Notes: generated by a model from the letters alone, not told the origin. A stretch of DNA of 64,000 bases from Candidatus Accumulibacter contiguus (GCF_012940005.1 NZ_SPMX01000010.1:81514-145513), one strand, 5' to 3'; positions 40,940 through 50,719 are shown, numbered from the stretch's first letter. Numbers and translations are program-made.

Positions 40940-41450
40940 CGTGTGGTGATTCGGCGGGAGTGGATTGACCAGGGGGAGGCGATGGCTGTCGTGCAGCAAT
41001 GCGTCCGGGCGGGGCTGGTGCGTGCCTCGATGCATGCGCAGCTCTGGCATTCTCTGGCCGATGCAAGCGATCTGCTGCACCATCGACTGCTCTCCTGGGA
41101 TGATCCCCGGCACCTCTTCCGTGGCACGCGCAGGAGGGTGGGCCAGGCGGTCAATCGCCGGCGGATTACCTGTCTGCTGCGGCCAATGCCCTTGGCCGCT
41201 GGAGCACCAGGGCCAGACTCCGCCCGCTCCTTCCCTGAACACAATTCCTCTCCTTGCCTGCCCCCTGGCGTCCTCCTGGTCGAGCCCAACCAGGTCTGGA
41301 GCCCGGATCACTCCGGCATCCGCCCGGCCCATGCCTGCGCGCCCCTTGTAGCGCTCATCGACCACCGCCAGGTGATCGGTCGGCGAATCAACCACCCCAT
41401 TGAAGCCGTCGTCCGTCGTCTTGACTCCGGGGTCTGCTTGAACTGTTGAT
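40940..41450 (+). pseudogene. Decayed IS3-family transposase (OrfB/integrase core) remnant
   Basis: An open frame of ~169 residues matches the order of an IS3 OrfB but lacks its catalytic completeness. It has LFRGTRRRVGQAVNRRRITCL (compare the YG.RR....G..VN.KRV.RLM segment), then PEHNSSPCLPPGV, VEPNQVWSPDHSGI (family: RPNQVWSTDITYI) and PLVALIDHRQVIGRRI. The first catalytic Asp is present, but the Ile/Thr context is lost and the C-terminal third with the remaining DDE residues is missing. It fills most of the 740-bp gap between the two carbon clusters. Confidence 0.6.
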
Positions 41451-41484
41451 GGAACCCAGCCATGCTGTTGGGATGTTTCGAAAT

Positions 41485-41496
41485 TTGCATACGCAA
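41485..41496 (+). promoter_or_regulatory. Candidate operator upstream of the ethylmalonyl-CoA operon
   Basis: TTGC-ATAC-GCAA palindrome about 50 bp before the start at 41546. It resembles TTTGCAA-type half-sites bound by short-chain acyl-CoA-responsive regulators (RamB/PccR class) in other bacteria. The resemblance is short and no such regulator gene is in the window. Confidence 0.3.
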
Positions 41497-41545
41497 TGAT
41501 GAATGTGTGTTTTGAGCAACGATTAACGTATTTCGGAGGCAATAC

Positions 41546-42989
41546 ATGAAGCTCACGCTGACCCACGACGAAATGAATTCCTACTGCAGCGAGCTGCACG
41601 ATTCCAATGCAGCTTTCAAGTCCGATTACCCTGCGGACTCCTTTGAGAGGCAGCCGGTGCACACGGTTTACGGAGGTGCCAATCTGTTCAAGGCCGGTTT
41701 TGCTGCCAAATTGGGTGAAGTGGCGCTCAAGACTCTCGACACCTATGCGCCCAACTACCTGGTGTTTGGCCGCGTTCTGGGTCTGCCGGGGTCGGAAACA
41801 CTGCCGACGAACCCCATCTACCAGGAAAGCCTGACGCGTGCACTGGAAAGCAATCCCGAGCAGGTGCGCGGGGTCAAACCGGCGGCCTGGCTGGCTTACA
41901 CGGTCTTCAACCGGGTGCTGAAAAAGCTGCAGACCGAGCCGATCGAGGACAACCGCATCGATTTCGAGGATGGTTACGGCAATCGTCCCGACGATGAGGA
42001 AGACGGCCATGCCGTCGCGGCGGCCGATGAAGTCGCCAGAGGCATGCGCGAGAATCTGCTCTCGCCATTTATCGGTATTCGCATTAAAACGTTTTCGGAC
42101 GAGTGCAAGGTTCGCTCGATTCGTACCCTGGACATTTTCCTGACCCGCCTGGCCGAGAAAACCGGTGGCAAATTGCCACAGAATTTCATCGTCACGCTCC
42201 CCAAGGTGGTCACCGCGACGCAGGTTTCCACCTGCGCCAGGATTCTCGAGAATCTCGAAGCCCGACTCGGCTTTGCGAAGGATTCCCTGAGAATGGAGAT
42301 CATGATCGAAACCACTCAGTCGATCATCAATTACCGGGGGGGAAAACACGGTGCCGCTGCTGGTCGCTGCTGCTGGTGGCCGTTGCCGCTCGGCGATTTT
42401 CGGAACCTACGATTACACGGCCTCGTGCAACATCACGGCGGCACACCAGAGTCATACTCATCCGGCCTGCGATTTTGCCCGCCATGTGTTGCAGGTCAGC
42501 CTCGCCGGAACCGGCATCACCATCAGCGACGGTGCGACCACCAGCATGCCGATCGGACCCCACAAGGCTGCCAGGGACGCAGTGCTGACCGCCCAGCAGA
42601 TGGACGAGAATCGCGCCGTCGTGCATGCTGCCTGGAAGCTGCACTACGATAACATCATGCACTCGATGCGACATGCCTACTATCAGGGTTGGGATCTGAA
42701 TCCGGGGCAGTTGCCGGTGCGCTATGCGGCGGTCGATACCTTCTTCCTCAGCGGCCTGCAGGATGCCTCGGCCAGGCTGAACGCATTCCTGAACAAGGCC
42801 GCCCAGGCGACGCTGGTGGGCAATACCTTCGACGATGCGGCGACAGGCCAGGGCCTGCTGAACTTCTTCCTGCGGGGAATGGCGTGCGGGGCGATCACCG
42901 AGCAGGAAGTTCTGGCGACAGGGATCACCCTGGACGAGTTGCGTTCGCGTTCGTTTGTGCGCATTGTCAATAATCGGGCCAAACAGTAG
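41546..42989 (+). CDS. CitE/HpcH-family lyase-like protein of the ethylmalonyl-CoA operon, one frameshift
   Basis: Joined across one extra G (G7 at 42336-42342; six restore SIINYRGENTVPLL), it encodes ~480 residues. That is longer than ordinary malyl-CoA lyases (320-350). It shares the barrel core: RIDFEDGYGNRPDDEE (acidic metal site), NFIVTLPKVVTATQ, LRMEIMIETTQSI and GTYDYTASCNI. The long form resembles the DUF6986-type branch. The GGAGG site at 41535-41539 supports the start. As first gene of the operon, it is a candidate beta-methylmalyl-CoA lyase making glyoxylate and propionyl-CoA. Confidence 0.75.
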
Positions 42990-43010
42990 CCACCAGGAAG
43001 GGAACGAACC

Positions 43011-44678
43011 ATGACTGAGCTCAGGAGCGACATGAGCGCATTACCGTATCTCGAATCAGCCGATTCGGTGATCAGGAAATCACTGACCTGGATCAAGCAG
43101 CAATGCGTCGGCGGCAAGGGAGTCTCGAACGAGAAACTGGACGAGCACCAGATGGCCAGCTTCGATCTGGCCTGGTGTGCCGCCGAATCGACCGCGGCAC
43201 GCTTTGCGGCCGAATATGCGCGCAAAGCGGCCGCCGCAACGGGCGATGGCGTCTGCCTGGAAGAGCGGATGGCCCGGGTTTTTTGTGCCGAGGCCTTGCA
43301 AAACATCCACAATCGTTTGCGGGCGCGACCGCAGAGTTTCGGTCTGAACGACGCCGATCTGGCGGACCTGGACTCTTCGGCTCTCAGCCGTTTCTGCCAG
43401 AAGCAACTGGATGCAGGCAATCTGGAAGCGCTGGGCAGGGAGGTCATTGCCTTGAACGGCGCCAGCGGTGCCTACCTGCTCGACGATCACGCCACGATGA
43501 TGCAGGACACGTTCCGCAAACTGGCTACCAACGTGGTGATGCCTCTGGCCGAGGAGATCCATCGGGAAGACCGGATCATTCCACCGGAGATACTCGATCC
43601 ACTGACCGAAATGGGTTGCTTCGGCCTGTCGATCCCCGAGCGTTATGGTGGTCTCCAGAGCGACGATCATGAAGATAACATGGGGATGATCGTGGTCACC
43701 GAGGAGCTCTCGCGCGGCTCGCTCGGTGCAGCGGGTAGCCTGATCACGCGTCCGGAAATCCTCAGCCGCGCCCTGCTCAAGGGGGGAACCGAAGAGCAGC
43801 GGCAAAAGTGGCTACCCCAGGTGGCACTGGGCGATCCCTTGTGTGCCATTGCCGTCACTGAACCGGATACCGGTTCCGATGTCGCCGCCATGCGCCTCAA
43901 AGCGAGCAAGTGCGATGGCGGCTGGATCCTCGACGGCGTCAAGACCTGGTGCACCATGGCTGGCAAGGCTGGACTTCTCCTGGTTCTTGCGCGCTCCAAT
44001 CCGGACCGTTCGCTCGGCCATCGGGGGCTCAGCATGTTCCTGGTCGAAAAGGACTCGTATGAAGGGCACGACTTCGAATATCGACAAGCACAGGGCGGTG
44101 TATTGACCGGCCGGGCGATTTCGACCATCGGTTATCGCGGGATGCATTCCTACGAGGTCTTCTTCGACAATGTCTTTGTCCCCGATGAAAATCTGGTGGG
44201 TGGGCCGGCGGGCGAAGGAAAAGGCTTTTACTTCACCATGGCCGGATTTGCCGGCGGGCGTATTCAGACGGCTGCGCGTGCGATTGGTGTCATGCAGGCC
44301 GCTTTCGAACGGGCAGTTTCGTATTCCCAGGAACGTAAGGCATTCGGCAAGCCGATCGGCGATTTTCAGCTCACCCTCGTCAAGCTGGCGCGCATGGCGA
44401 CGCTGCTGACCGTTTCCCGCCAATTCACCTACGCCGTGGGCAGTTTGATGGATCAGGGTCAGGGGCAGATGGAAGCCAGCATGGTGAAACTGTTCACCTG
44501 CCGGACGGCCGAGTGGCTCACCCGCGAAGCGATGCAGATTCATGGGGGCATGGGCTATGCCGAGGAGTCGCCGGTCAGCCGTTATTTCCTCGATGCCCGC
44601 GTGCTGTCGATATTCGAGGGAGCCGAAGAAACGCTGGCTCTGAAGGTGATCGCCCGCTCTCTCATCGATGCGGTGTAA
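43011..44678 (+). CDS. mcd: (2S)-methylsuccinyl-CoA dehydrogenase
   Basis: 555 residues, matching Mcd (~550) rather than ordinary acyl-CoA dehydrogenases (~390) because of a ~150-residue N-terminal extension. FAD-enzyme motifs: CAIAVTEPDTGSDVAAMRLK, WILDGVKTWCTMAGKA, FGKPIGDFQLTLVKLARMAT and the C-terminal QIHGGMGYAEESPVSRYFLD. It oxidises methylsuccinyl-CoA to mesaconyl-C1-CoA, passing electrons to ETF. It sits between the lyase and MaoC genes, 21 bp from the former. Confidence 0.92.
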   Translation: MTELRSDMSALPYLESADSVIRKSLTWIKQQCVGGKGVSNEKLDEHQMASFDLAWCAAESTAARFAAEYARKAAAATGDGVCLEERMARVFCAEALQNIHNRLRARPQSFGLNDADLADLDSSALSRFCQKQLDAGNLEALGREVIALNGASGAYLLDDHATMMQDTFRKLATNVVMPLAEEIHREDRIIPPEILDPLTEMGCFGLSIPERYGGLQSDDHEDNMGMIVVTEELSRGSLGAAGSLITRPEILSRALLKGGTEEQRQKWLPQVALGDPLCAIAVTEPDTGSDVAAMRLKASKCDGGWILDGVKTWCTMAGKAGLLLVLARSNPDRSLGHRGLSMFLVEKDSYEGHDFEYRQAQGGVLTGRAISTIGYRGMHSYEVFFDNVFVPDENLVGGPAGEGKGFYFTMAGFAGGRIQTAARAIGVMQAAFERAVSYSQERKAFGKPIGDFQLTLVKLARMATLLTVSRQFTYAVGSLMDQGQGQMEASMVKLFTCRTAEWLTREAMQIHGGMGYAEESPVSRYFLDARVLSIFEGAEETLALKVIARSLIDAV

Positions 44679-44690
44679 CAGGAGGATTCC

Positions 44691-45872
44691 ATGTCGCAGG
44701 CAATTCGTTTCCGACCACAGGCCGAACTGGCCGCCAAAGTGCAGGTGGACGTGCAGCAAGTCCGCTATCCGCACTATGGCCGCTATCTGGAGGAGTTCGT
44801 GCCGGGGCAGGTGTTTGTTCACCCGCGTGGTTTCACCTTCCTCCGTGCCCAGATGGAGGCCTTTGCCCGGACCTACATGCAGTGCAATCCGCTCTACCTC
44901 AATGAGGAGTATGCCAGGGCCAGCGGCTTCGCGGGTCTGGTGGCCTCACCGCAGATGGTCTTCAATGTCGTTCTCTCGCTGGGTGTGCAGAATGATTCGG
45001 AAAAGGCGATGGCCAATCTCGGCTATTACGATGCCCAGTACCTGCGGCCGGTTCATGAGCTGGATAGCATTCGCTCGCTGACCAAGGTCATCGACCGCAA
45101 GGAGCGCGGTGCCGGCAAACCGGGTATCGTGACCATCCGGACCCTGGGCATCAACCAGAACGACCAGGTGGTCCTGCAGTACGAGCGGAAAATCATGGTT
45201 GCCGGCCAGGGAGACCGTCCATCAACCACCCCCCTGCCGGCGGCTGCGGTGATGCCGGCTTTCCCCTGGGTCGACGAGGCCGAGGTTTTTCTGCCGGACT
45301 TCCCGGAACCGCTTCCGTCCGGATTGACCGGCCCCAATTCCTGGTTCGAGGATTTTTCCGTTGGCGACATCATCGTTCATGCCAACGGCCGAACGATCAC
45401 CGACGAGCATCTGCCGCTGACCTATGCGGTGGGCAATACCCATCCGCTGCATTTCGATCGGGTCTTCAGTTCCGGCTTGTCGGGCAAAATGAGCGGTGAT
45501 CCGATTGTTTATGGGGGCCTGGTATTCGCCTGGCTGGAGGGCCTGGCCAGTCGCGATGTCAGTGAAAACAGCATTTGGGAACTCGGTTTTACCGAGGGCT
45601 ATCACACCCAGCCGTCGATTGCTGGCGATACCGTTGCAGCCCTGTCGCGGGTGCTGGCTGCCGAATATGCTCCGGGCGAACTGGGCGCGAAGTTCGGCAT
45701 CGTCACTTTCCAGTTGATTGGCGTCAAGAACATCACGGCGTCCAACGCTTTTTCCCGCTATGGCGAGGACCTGTTCATCAAGGAAAACGACAAGAAAGAC
45801 CTGGGCAAGGAAAAGATTGATCAGAAGATTTTTGAGATCGAGAGACGTCTCTTGATCAGAAAAAGGAGATAG
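44691..45872 (+). CDS. MaoC-family double hot-dog hydratase, probable EMC-pathway mesaconyl-CoA hydratase
   Basis: 393 residues. Two MaoC/hot-dog halves: the N-terminal half with YPHYGRYLEEFVPGQVFVHP and ARASGFAGLVASPQMVFNVV, the C-terminal half with WFEDFSVGDIIVHANGRTIT and HPLHFDRVF. It differs from the Chloroflexus/Rhodobacter-type mch at 33547-34608 and is closer to the MaoC proteins in actinobacterial-style EMC operons. Its place between mcd and ecm (12 bp and 2 bp gaps) argues for hydration of mesaconyl-C1-CoA to beta-methylmalyl-CoA. Confidence 0.78.
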   Translation: MSQAIRFRPQAELAAKVQVDVQQVRYPHYGRYLEEFVPGQVFVHPRGFTFLRAQMEAFARTYMQCNPLYLNEEYARASGFAGLVASPQMVFNVVLSLGVQNDSEKAMANLGYYDAQYLRPVHELDSIRSLTKVIDRKERGAGKPGIVTIRTLGINQNDQVVLQYERKIMVAGQGDRPSTTPLPAAAVMPAFPWVDEAEVFLPDFPEPLPSGLTGPNSWFEDFSVGDIIVHANGRTITDEHLPLTYAVGNTHPLHFDRVFSSGLSGKMSGDPIVYGGLVFAWLEGLASRDVSENSIWELGFTEGYHTQPSIAGDTVAALSRVLAAEYAPGELGAKFGIVTFQLIGVKNITASNAFSRYGEDLFIKENDKKDLGKEKIDQKIFEIERRLLIRKRR

Positions 45873-45874
45873 TC

Positions 45875-47893
45875 ATGGCAACCGCCCGGAAGAATCGGGA
45901 TCAGCCCTGGTTGATGCGGACCTATAGTGGTCACAGCTCGGCCAGGGCATCCAACGCCCTGTATCGAACCAATCTTGCCAAAGGCCAGACGGGACTATCG
46001 GTGGCCTTCGATCTGCCGACGCAGACCGGTTACGACGCCGATAGTCCCCTGGCGAGGGGTGAGGTCGGCAAGGTCGGTGTGCCCATCTCGTCGATCGAGG
46101 ATATGGATCAGTTGTTCGACCAGATCCCGCTCGATCAGATGAACACCTCGATGACCATCAATGCCACGGCGGCGTGGCTCTTGTCGCTGTACATCGGCCT
46201 GGCGCAACGGCGAGGTATCGATCCGACCAGGCTGAGCGGCACCACCCAGAACGACATCATCAAGGAATATCTCTCGCGGGGCACCTACATCTATCCGCCG
46301 GGTCCGTCGATGCGCCTGATCGCGGATACGATCAATTACACGGTCAAGCATGTACCGAAATGGAATCCGACCAATATCTGCAGCTATCACCTGCAGGAGG
46401 CGGGGGCGACACCGGTTCAGGAGCTGGCCTACGCCCTGTGCACCGCGATGGCGGTTCTCGATCGGGTCAAGGCTTCCGGTGAAATCGCTCCGGATGCGTT
46501 CCCGCAGGTCGTCGAGCGGATCTCGTTCTTTGTCAATGCCGGCATACGTTTCATTGAAGAGTGTTGCAAGCTGCGGGCATTTGGCGAGATGTGGGACGAG
46601 CTGACCCTGTCCCGCTACCAGGTGGCAGATCCCAAGCTGCGTCGATTCCGTTATGGCGTGCAGGTGAACTCCCTGGGCCTGACCGAGCCGCAACCGGAAA
46701 ACAATGTGCAGAGAATCGTCCTGGAAATGATGTCGGTGGTGCTCTCGAAACGCGCAAGAGCCCGCGCCATCCAGCTTCCGGCGTGGAACGAGGCGATGGG
46801 TCTGCCACGCCCCTGGGATCAGCAATGGGCACTGCGGATGCAGCAGGTGATGGCTTTCGAGACCGATCTGCTGGAGTACGACGATATTCTCGATGGGTCA
46901 CCGGTCATTGCCGCCAAGGTCAGGGAACTGATCGAAGGTGCGAAAAGGGAAATCGAGAATGTCGAAGCCCAGGGCGGGATCATTGCCGCGATCGAGTCCG
47001 GCTACATCAAGCGCGAACTGGTCGGCAGTCACATGAACCGCTTGCGCGCCATCGAGTCGGGCGACCTCAAGATCATCGGAGTGAACTGCTTCCAGGAAAC
47101 GGCGGAATCGCCGCTGACCCTGGGCAGCGATGGCGCCATCATGAAGACCGATCCGGCAGCCGAGCGTGAGCAAATCGAGCGGCTGCAGGCGCATCGCAAG
47201 AACCGCAACGATGCCGACGTTCGGGCCGCCTTGCAGGGTCTCAGCGATGCCGCCAGGAGTGGCGAAAACATCATGCCCAGTTCGATTCGCTGTGCGCTGG
47301 CGGGAGTCAGTACCGGCGAATGGGGCGATTCATTGCGTGCGGTTTTCGGCGAGTTCAGGCCACCGACGGGGATCGACATCGCCATTGACAGCCGCGAAGT
47401 CCTGGGCAAGAAGGATCGAGTCACCGACCTCAGGACCCGGGTCGCCAGTACGGGCAACGCGCTCGGCCGCCCGCTCAAGCTGCTGGTCGGCAAACCCGGA
47501 CTGGACGGGCATTCCAATGGGGCCGAACAGGTGGCCGTCAAGGCCAGAGATGTCGGCTTCGAGGTCGTCTACGATGGCATCCGGCTGACGCCGCAACAGA
47601 TTGCCCAGGCGGCTCAGGAGGAAGGGGTGCATATGGTTGGCCTGTCGATCCTTTCCGGAAGTCATATGGAACTGGTGGAGTCGGTTCTTCAGGAACTACG
47701 CCTGCGCGATCTCGCGAATGTGCCGGTGATTGCTGGCGGAATCATCCCGCGGGAAGATGCCGACAAACTGCTGGCACTCGGTGCGCGCGCGGTCTATACC
47801 CCCAAGGACTTCAATCTGAATGCCATCATGGAGGATATGGTGGACGTGATCCGCGAATGCAACGGGCTCGAACGGTTTGCCTTGCGGCCGTGA
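45875..47893 (+). CDS. ecm: Coenzyme-B12-dependent ethylmalonyl-CoA mutase
   Basis: 672 residues. N-terminal TIM-barrel mutase domain with MRTYSGHSSARASNALYRTN, VAFDLPTQTGYDADSP and SRGTYIYPPGPSMRLIADTI. The C-terminal B12 domain carries DxHxxG as LDGHSNGAEQ (around residue 545) and GLSILSGSHMEL. In EMC operons with ccr and mcd this type is the ethylmalonyl-CoA mutase rather than methylmalonyl-CoA mutase; it rearranges (2R)-ethylmalonyl-CoA to (2S)-methylsuccinyl-CoA. It is followed by its G-protein chaperone MeaB. Confidence 0.92.
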   Translation: MATARKNRDQPWLMRTYSGHSSARASNALYRTNLAKGQTGLSVAFDLPTQTGYDADSPLARGEVGKVGVPISSIEDMDQLFDQIPLDQMNTSMTINATAAWLLSLYIGLAQRRGIDPTRLSGTTQNDIIKEYLSRGTYIYPPGPSMRLIADTINYTVKHVPKWNPTNICSYHLQEAGATPVQELAYALCTAMAVLDRVKASGEIAPDAFPQVVERISFFVNAGIRFIEECCKLRAFGEMWDELTLSRYQVADPKLRRFRYGVQVNSLGLTEPQPENNVQRIVLEMMSVVLSKRARARAIQLPAWNEAMGLPRPWDQQWALRMQQVMAFETDLLEYDDILDGSPVIAAKVRELIEGAKREIENVEAQGGIIAAIESGYIKRELVGSHMNRLRAIESGDLKIIGVNCFQETAESPLTLGSDGAIMKTDPAAEREQIERLQAHRKNRNDADVRAALQGLSDAARSGENIMPSSIRCALAGVSTGEWGDSLRAVFGEFRPPTGIDIAIDSREVLGKKDRVTDLRTRVASTGNALGRPLKLLVGKPGLDGHSNGAEQVAVKARDVGFEVVYDGIRLTPQQIAQAAQEEGVHMVGLSILSGSHMELVESVLQELRLRDLANVPVIAGGIIPREDADKLLALGARAVYTPKDFNLNAIMEDMVDVIRECNGLERFALRP

Positions 47894-47900
47894 CCGATCA

Positions 47901-48932
47901 ATGACTCCAGTCAATCTTCCCGATCCCGAGCAGTTGGCTGTACGGATCATGCGCGGAGAGCGGGCGGCGGTTGCCAGTGGCCTGAATCTGCTGGACAACA
48001 AGCTTGCCGAGGCGCGTAACCGCTCGGCAAGCCTGCTGGCTTCGCTTTCCGGCGAGCGATGGCTGAATGACGGTCACCTGATCGGGGTGACCGGGCCTCC
48101 TGGTGCTGGAAAGTCCTCGCTCGTTTCCGCGATGATTCGCGAGTGGCGCTTGTCAGGCAGGACGGTCGGGGTACTCGCGGTGGACCCTTCCAGTCGCCCC
48201 GAGTTGGGAGGTGGCGCTCTGCTCGGGGATCGCATCCGTATCAAGAACTCGTCGCATGATGAGGGTCTGTTCATCCGCTCGCTGGCCAATCGCAATCAGT
48301 TGGGTGGAGTGGCCACCGAGGTCTGGCCGATGAGTTGGCTGATGTTGGCCTGTTTCGATATCGTCGTGATCGAGACGGTCGGCGTCGGCCAGACCGAAAT
48401 CGATATTGCCGAGATCGGCGACACGGTCTGTTACGTGGCGCAGCCGGCCTCGGGCGATACCATCCAGTATCTGAAGTCGGGCATCATCGAAATTCCGGAC
48501 ATTTTCGCGGTCAATAAGTCCGACCTTGGCGCCCCGGCACGCAAGACGGCTAGCGAAATCGGCCGCAGCGCTTCCCGGCAGGATCGCCGGGAGGATTGGG
48601 ATTATCCGGTGTGTCTGGTGAGTGCGACGATGAATACCGGGATCAAACCGTTTCACGATCATTTTGACAGGCACCGCAAGTTTCTTGCCAATGCCGGTTT
48701 GCTGGACAAACTGCGGATCCGCCATCAGAGTGCCTGGGTAATGCGCTTGCTGAAAGAGGAATTTGGAACTTTTGGCCTGGAGCTTGCCGGCGGCCAAACC
48801 CAAATTGGCCAGCGCTTGAGCGAAAATCGATTCAATCAGTTCGAAGAATACGAGCGTATGCGCAAGCATATTCTCTCCAGATTTTTTTTCGGTAAACCAA
48901 CCGAGCAGTCTAACCAAAAAGGAGCATCTTGA
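47901..48932 (+). CDS. meaB: MeaB/ArgK-family G-protein chaperone of the B12 mutase
   Basis: 343 residues from the ATG at 47901, seven bases after the ecm stop. GTPase motifs: [17 protein letters not shown] (Walker A), [35 protein letters not shown] and the NKSD G4 motif in [13 protein letters not shown]. MeaB-type proteins load and protect adenosylcobalamin mutases. Immediate linkage to ecm points to that mutase as client. Its stop overlaps the ccr start (ATGA). Confidence 0.92.
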   Translation: MTPVNLPDPEQLAVRIMRGERAAVASGLNLLDNKLAEARNRSASLLASLSGERWLNDGHLIGVTGPPGAGKSSLVSAMIREWRLSGRTVGVLAVDPSSRPELGGGALLGDRIRIKNSSHDEGLFIRSLANRNQLGGVATEVWPMSWLMLACFDIVVIETVGVGQTEIDIAEIGDTVCYVAQPASGDTIQYLKSGIIEIPDIFAVNKSDLGAPARKTASEIGRSASRQDRREDWDYPVCLVSATMNTGIKPFHDHFDRHRKFLANAGLLDKLRIRHQSAWVMRLLKEEFGTFGLELAGGQTQIGQRLSENRFNQFEEYERMRKHILSRFFFGKPTEQSNQKGAS

Positions 48933-50686
48933 TGAGCAAACAATTGTATGAACTAGGTGAAAAGCCTCCCTTGGGCGAAGTCCCGGAGAAAATGCACGCC
49001 TGGCTGATCCGCCCAGAACGTTTTGGCAAGCCCACAGAGGCGTTTCAGAAGGAAGTGGTCAATACCCCGTCGATCGCCGATGACGAGGTGTTGGTCTATG
49101 TGATGGCCGCCGGCATCAACTACAACAACGTCTGGGCGGGACTGGGCATCCCGGTCAATGTCATCGCTGCTCGCAACAAGGGCGGGGAACCCGAAGACTT
49201 CCATATTGGCGGCAGCGATGCGTCCGGAATCGTCTACAAGGTCGGCAAGGATGTCACCAACGTCAAGGTGGGGGACGAAGTGGTGATGCATTGCGGCCAG
49301 TACAGCCGCAATTGCGAGTGGGTCAAGAAGGGCGGCGATCCGATGTACTCGCCGACCTTCAAGATCTGGGGTTACGAAACCAATTATGGCAGTTTTGCCC
49401 AATTTACCCGGGTGCAGGCCCAGCAGTGCATGCCCAAGCCCAAACACATGAACTGGGAAGAGTCGGCGGCGTATACGCTGGTCGCGGCCACCGCCTGGCG
49501 GATGCTGCATGGCTGGGGTGCCAGCTCGATCAAGAAAGGCGATGTCGTGCTGATCTGGGGAGGTGCAGGCGGCCTCGGATCGATGGCGATCCAGATCGCC
49601 AAGGCGGTCGGTGCAACGTCGGTCGCCATGGTCTCGGGCGAGGACAAGTTCGACTATTGCATGAAGCTGGGTGCGAAAGGTTGCATCAACCGCAATGACT
49701 TCGATCACTGGGGAATGCTCCCGCACTGGAAGGATAACGCCGGCTATGCGAAGTGGCTGAAGGGCGTGCGCTCCTTCGGCGCGAAGATTTGGGAAGTGCT
49801 GGGCGAGAAGCGGGCGCCGAACATCGTCTTCGAACATCCCGGCGAAACCACCATCCCGACGTCGATCTTCGTTTGCGAGACCGGCGGCATGGTGGTCGTC
49901 TGCGCCGGCACCACCGGCTATAATGCGACCGTTGATCTGCGCTATCTGTGGATGCGGCAGAAGCGCCTGCAAGGCTCGCATTTCGCCAATACCGAGCAGT
50001 CCAACCAGATGAACGAACTGGCGCTGCGTGGCCAGCTCGATCCCTGCATGTCGCGGGCCTTCACCTACGAAGAGTTACCGATTGCCCATCAGTTGATGCA
50101 CGACAACAAACATCCACACGGCAACATGTCGGTGCTGATCGGCTCTACCGGTTTTGGTCTGGGCGCCAGCGGCAAGCCGCCCGTGGCGATGGTGCACCCG
50201 ACGCTGCCCAAGGGCGATGTCCATACCACACCGGCGCCTTATCCGATGTCCGTACCGCTGCCGAGCATCGCCGAGGGCGAAGCGCTGACCATTGCCGACG
50301 ATGGCAGCAAGGTTCGCGATCTGATGCATCGGGGCATCATCTCCTGTACGCCGGACGATACCGTCGGCAGCGTGGCCAAGATCATGGTGGACAAGGAAAT
50401 TCATGCGGTGGTGGTGATGGATGAGCAGGGCATGGCTGTCGGAGTCGTATCGCAAACCGATATGGTGCTGGCGCGGCAGGGCCGGACACCGGATCAGGCG
50501 CGCGCGATGCTGGCCAGGGAAGTCATGACCCCAGGTTGCGCGACCTGCGACGCAGACATGCTGTTGAGCGATGCGGTCAGCCTGCTGACGGCCCGGCGCA
50601 TGCATCGCCTGGTGGTGACCGAGAAGGATCAGCCGGTCGGCGTGCTTTCCATGACCGACGTGGTGCGCAAGATCATCGGCGAGTAA
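48929..50686 (+). CDS. ccr: Crotonyl-CoA carboxylase/reductase fused to a tandem CBS-domain module
   Basis: 585 residues; ordinary Ccr has about 430-450. Residues 1-~405 are a complete Ccr of the MDR superfamily: [49 protein letters not shown], cofactor loop [16 protein letters not shown] and [11 protein letters not shown]. The residues I associate with CO2 binding are present (Asn in INYNN, Glu150, His351). A Pro-rich linker (~415-455) leads to two CBS motifs, about 461-515 ([20 protein letters not shown]) and 530-585 (VMTPGCATC...[12 protein letters not shown]). Reaction: crotonyl-CoA + CO2 + NADPH gives ethylmalonyl-CoA. CBS pairs usually bind adenine nucleotides, so allosteric control is likely. 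Confidence 0.93.
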   Translation: MMSKQLYELGEKPPLGEVPEKMHAWLIRPERFGKPTEAFQKEVVNTPSIADDEVLVYVMAAGINYNNVWAGLGIPVNVIAARNKGGEPEDFHIGGSDASGIVYKVGKDVTNVKVGDEVVMHCGQYSRNCEWVKKGGDPMYSPTFKIWGYETNYGSFAQFTRVQAQQCMPKPKHMNWEESAAYTLVAATAWRMLHGWGASSIKKGDVVLIWGGAGGLGSMAIQIAKAVGATSVAMVSGEDKFDYCMKLGAKGCINRNDFDHWGMLPHWKDNAGYAKWLKGVRSFGAKIWEVLGEKRAPNIVFEHPGETTIPTSIFVCETGGMVVVCAGTTGYNATVDLRYLWMRQKRLQGSHFANTEQSNQMNELALRGQLDPCMSRAFTYEELPIAHQLMHDNKHPHGNMSVLIGSTGFGLGASGKPPVAMVHPTLPKGDVHTTPAPYPMSVPLPSIAEGEALTIADDGSKVRDLMHRGIISCTPDDTVGSVAKIMVDKEIHAVVVMDEQGMAVGVVSQTDMVLARQGRTPDQARAMLAREVMTPGCATCDADMLLSDAVSLLTARRMHRLVVTEKDQPVGVLSMTDVVRKIIGE

Positions 50687-50719
50687 GCAGCGCTCGGTCA
50701 AATCCTGGCGTTTCCCAGT

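Noticed and set aside
40931..42349. A 472-codon minus-strand frame across the IS3 relic and the lyase gene.
   Set aside because: It is antisense to well-conserved lyase sequence and has no domain of its own.
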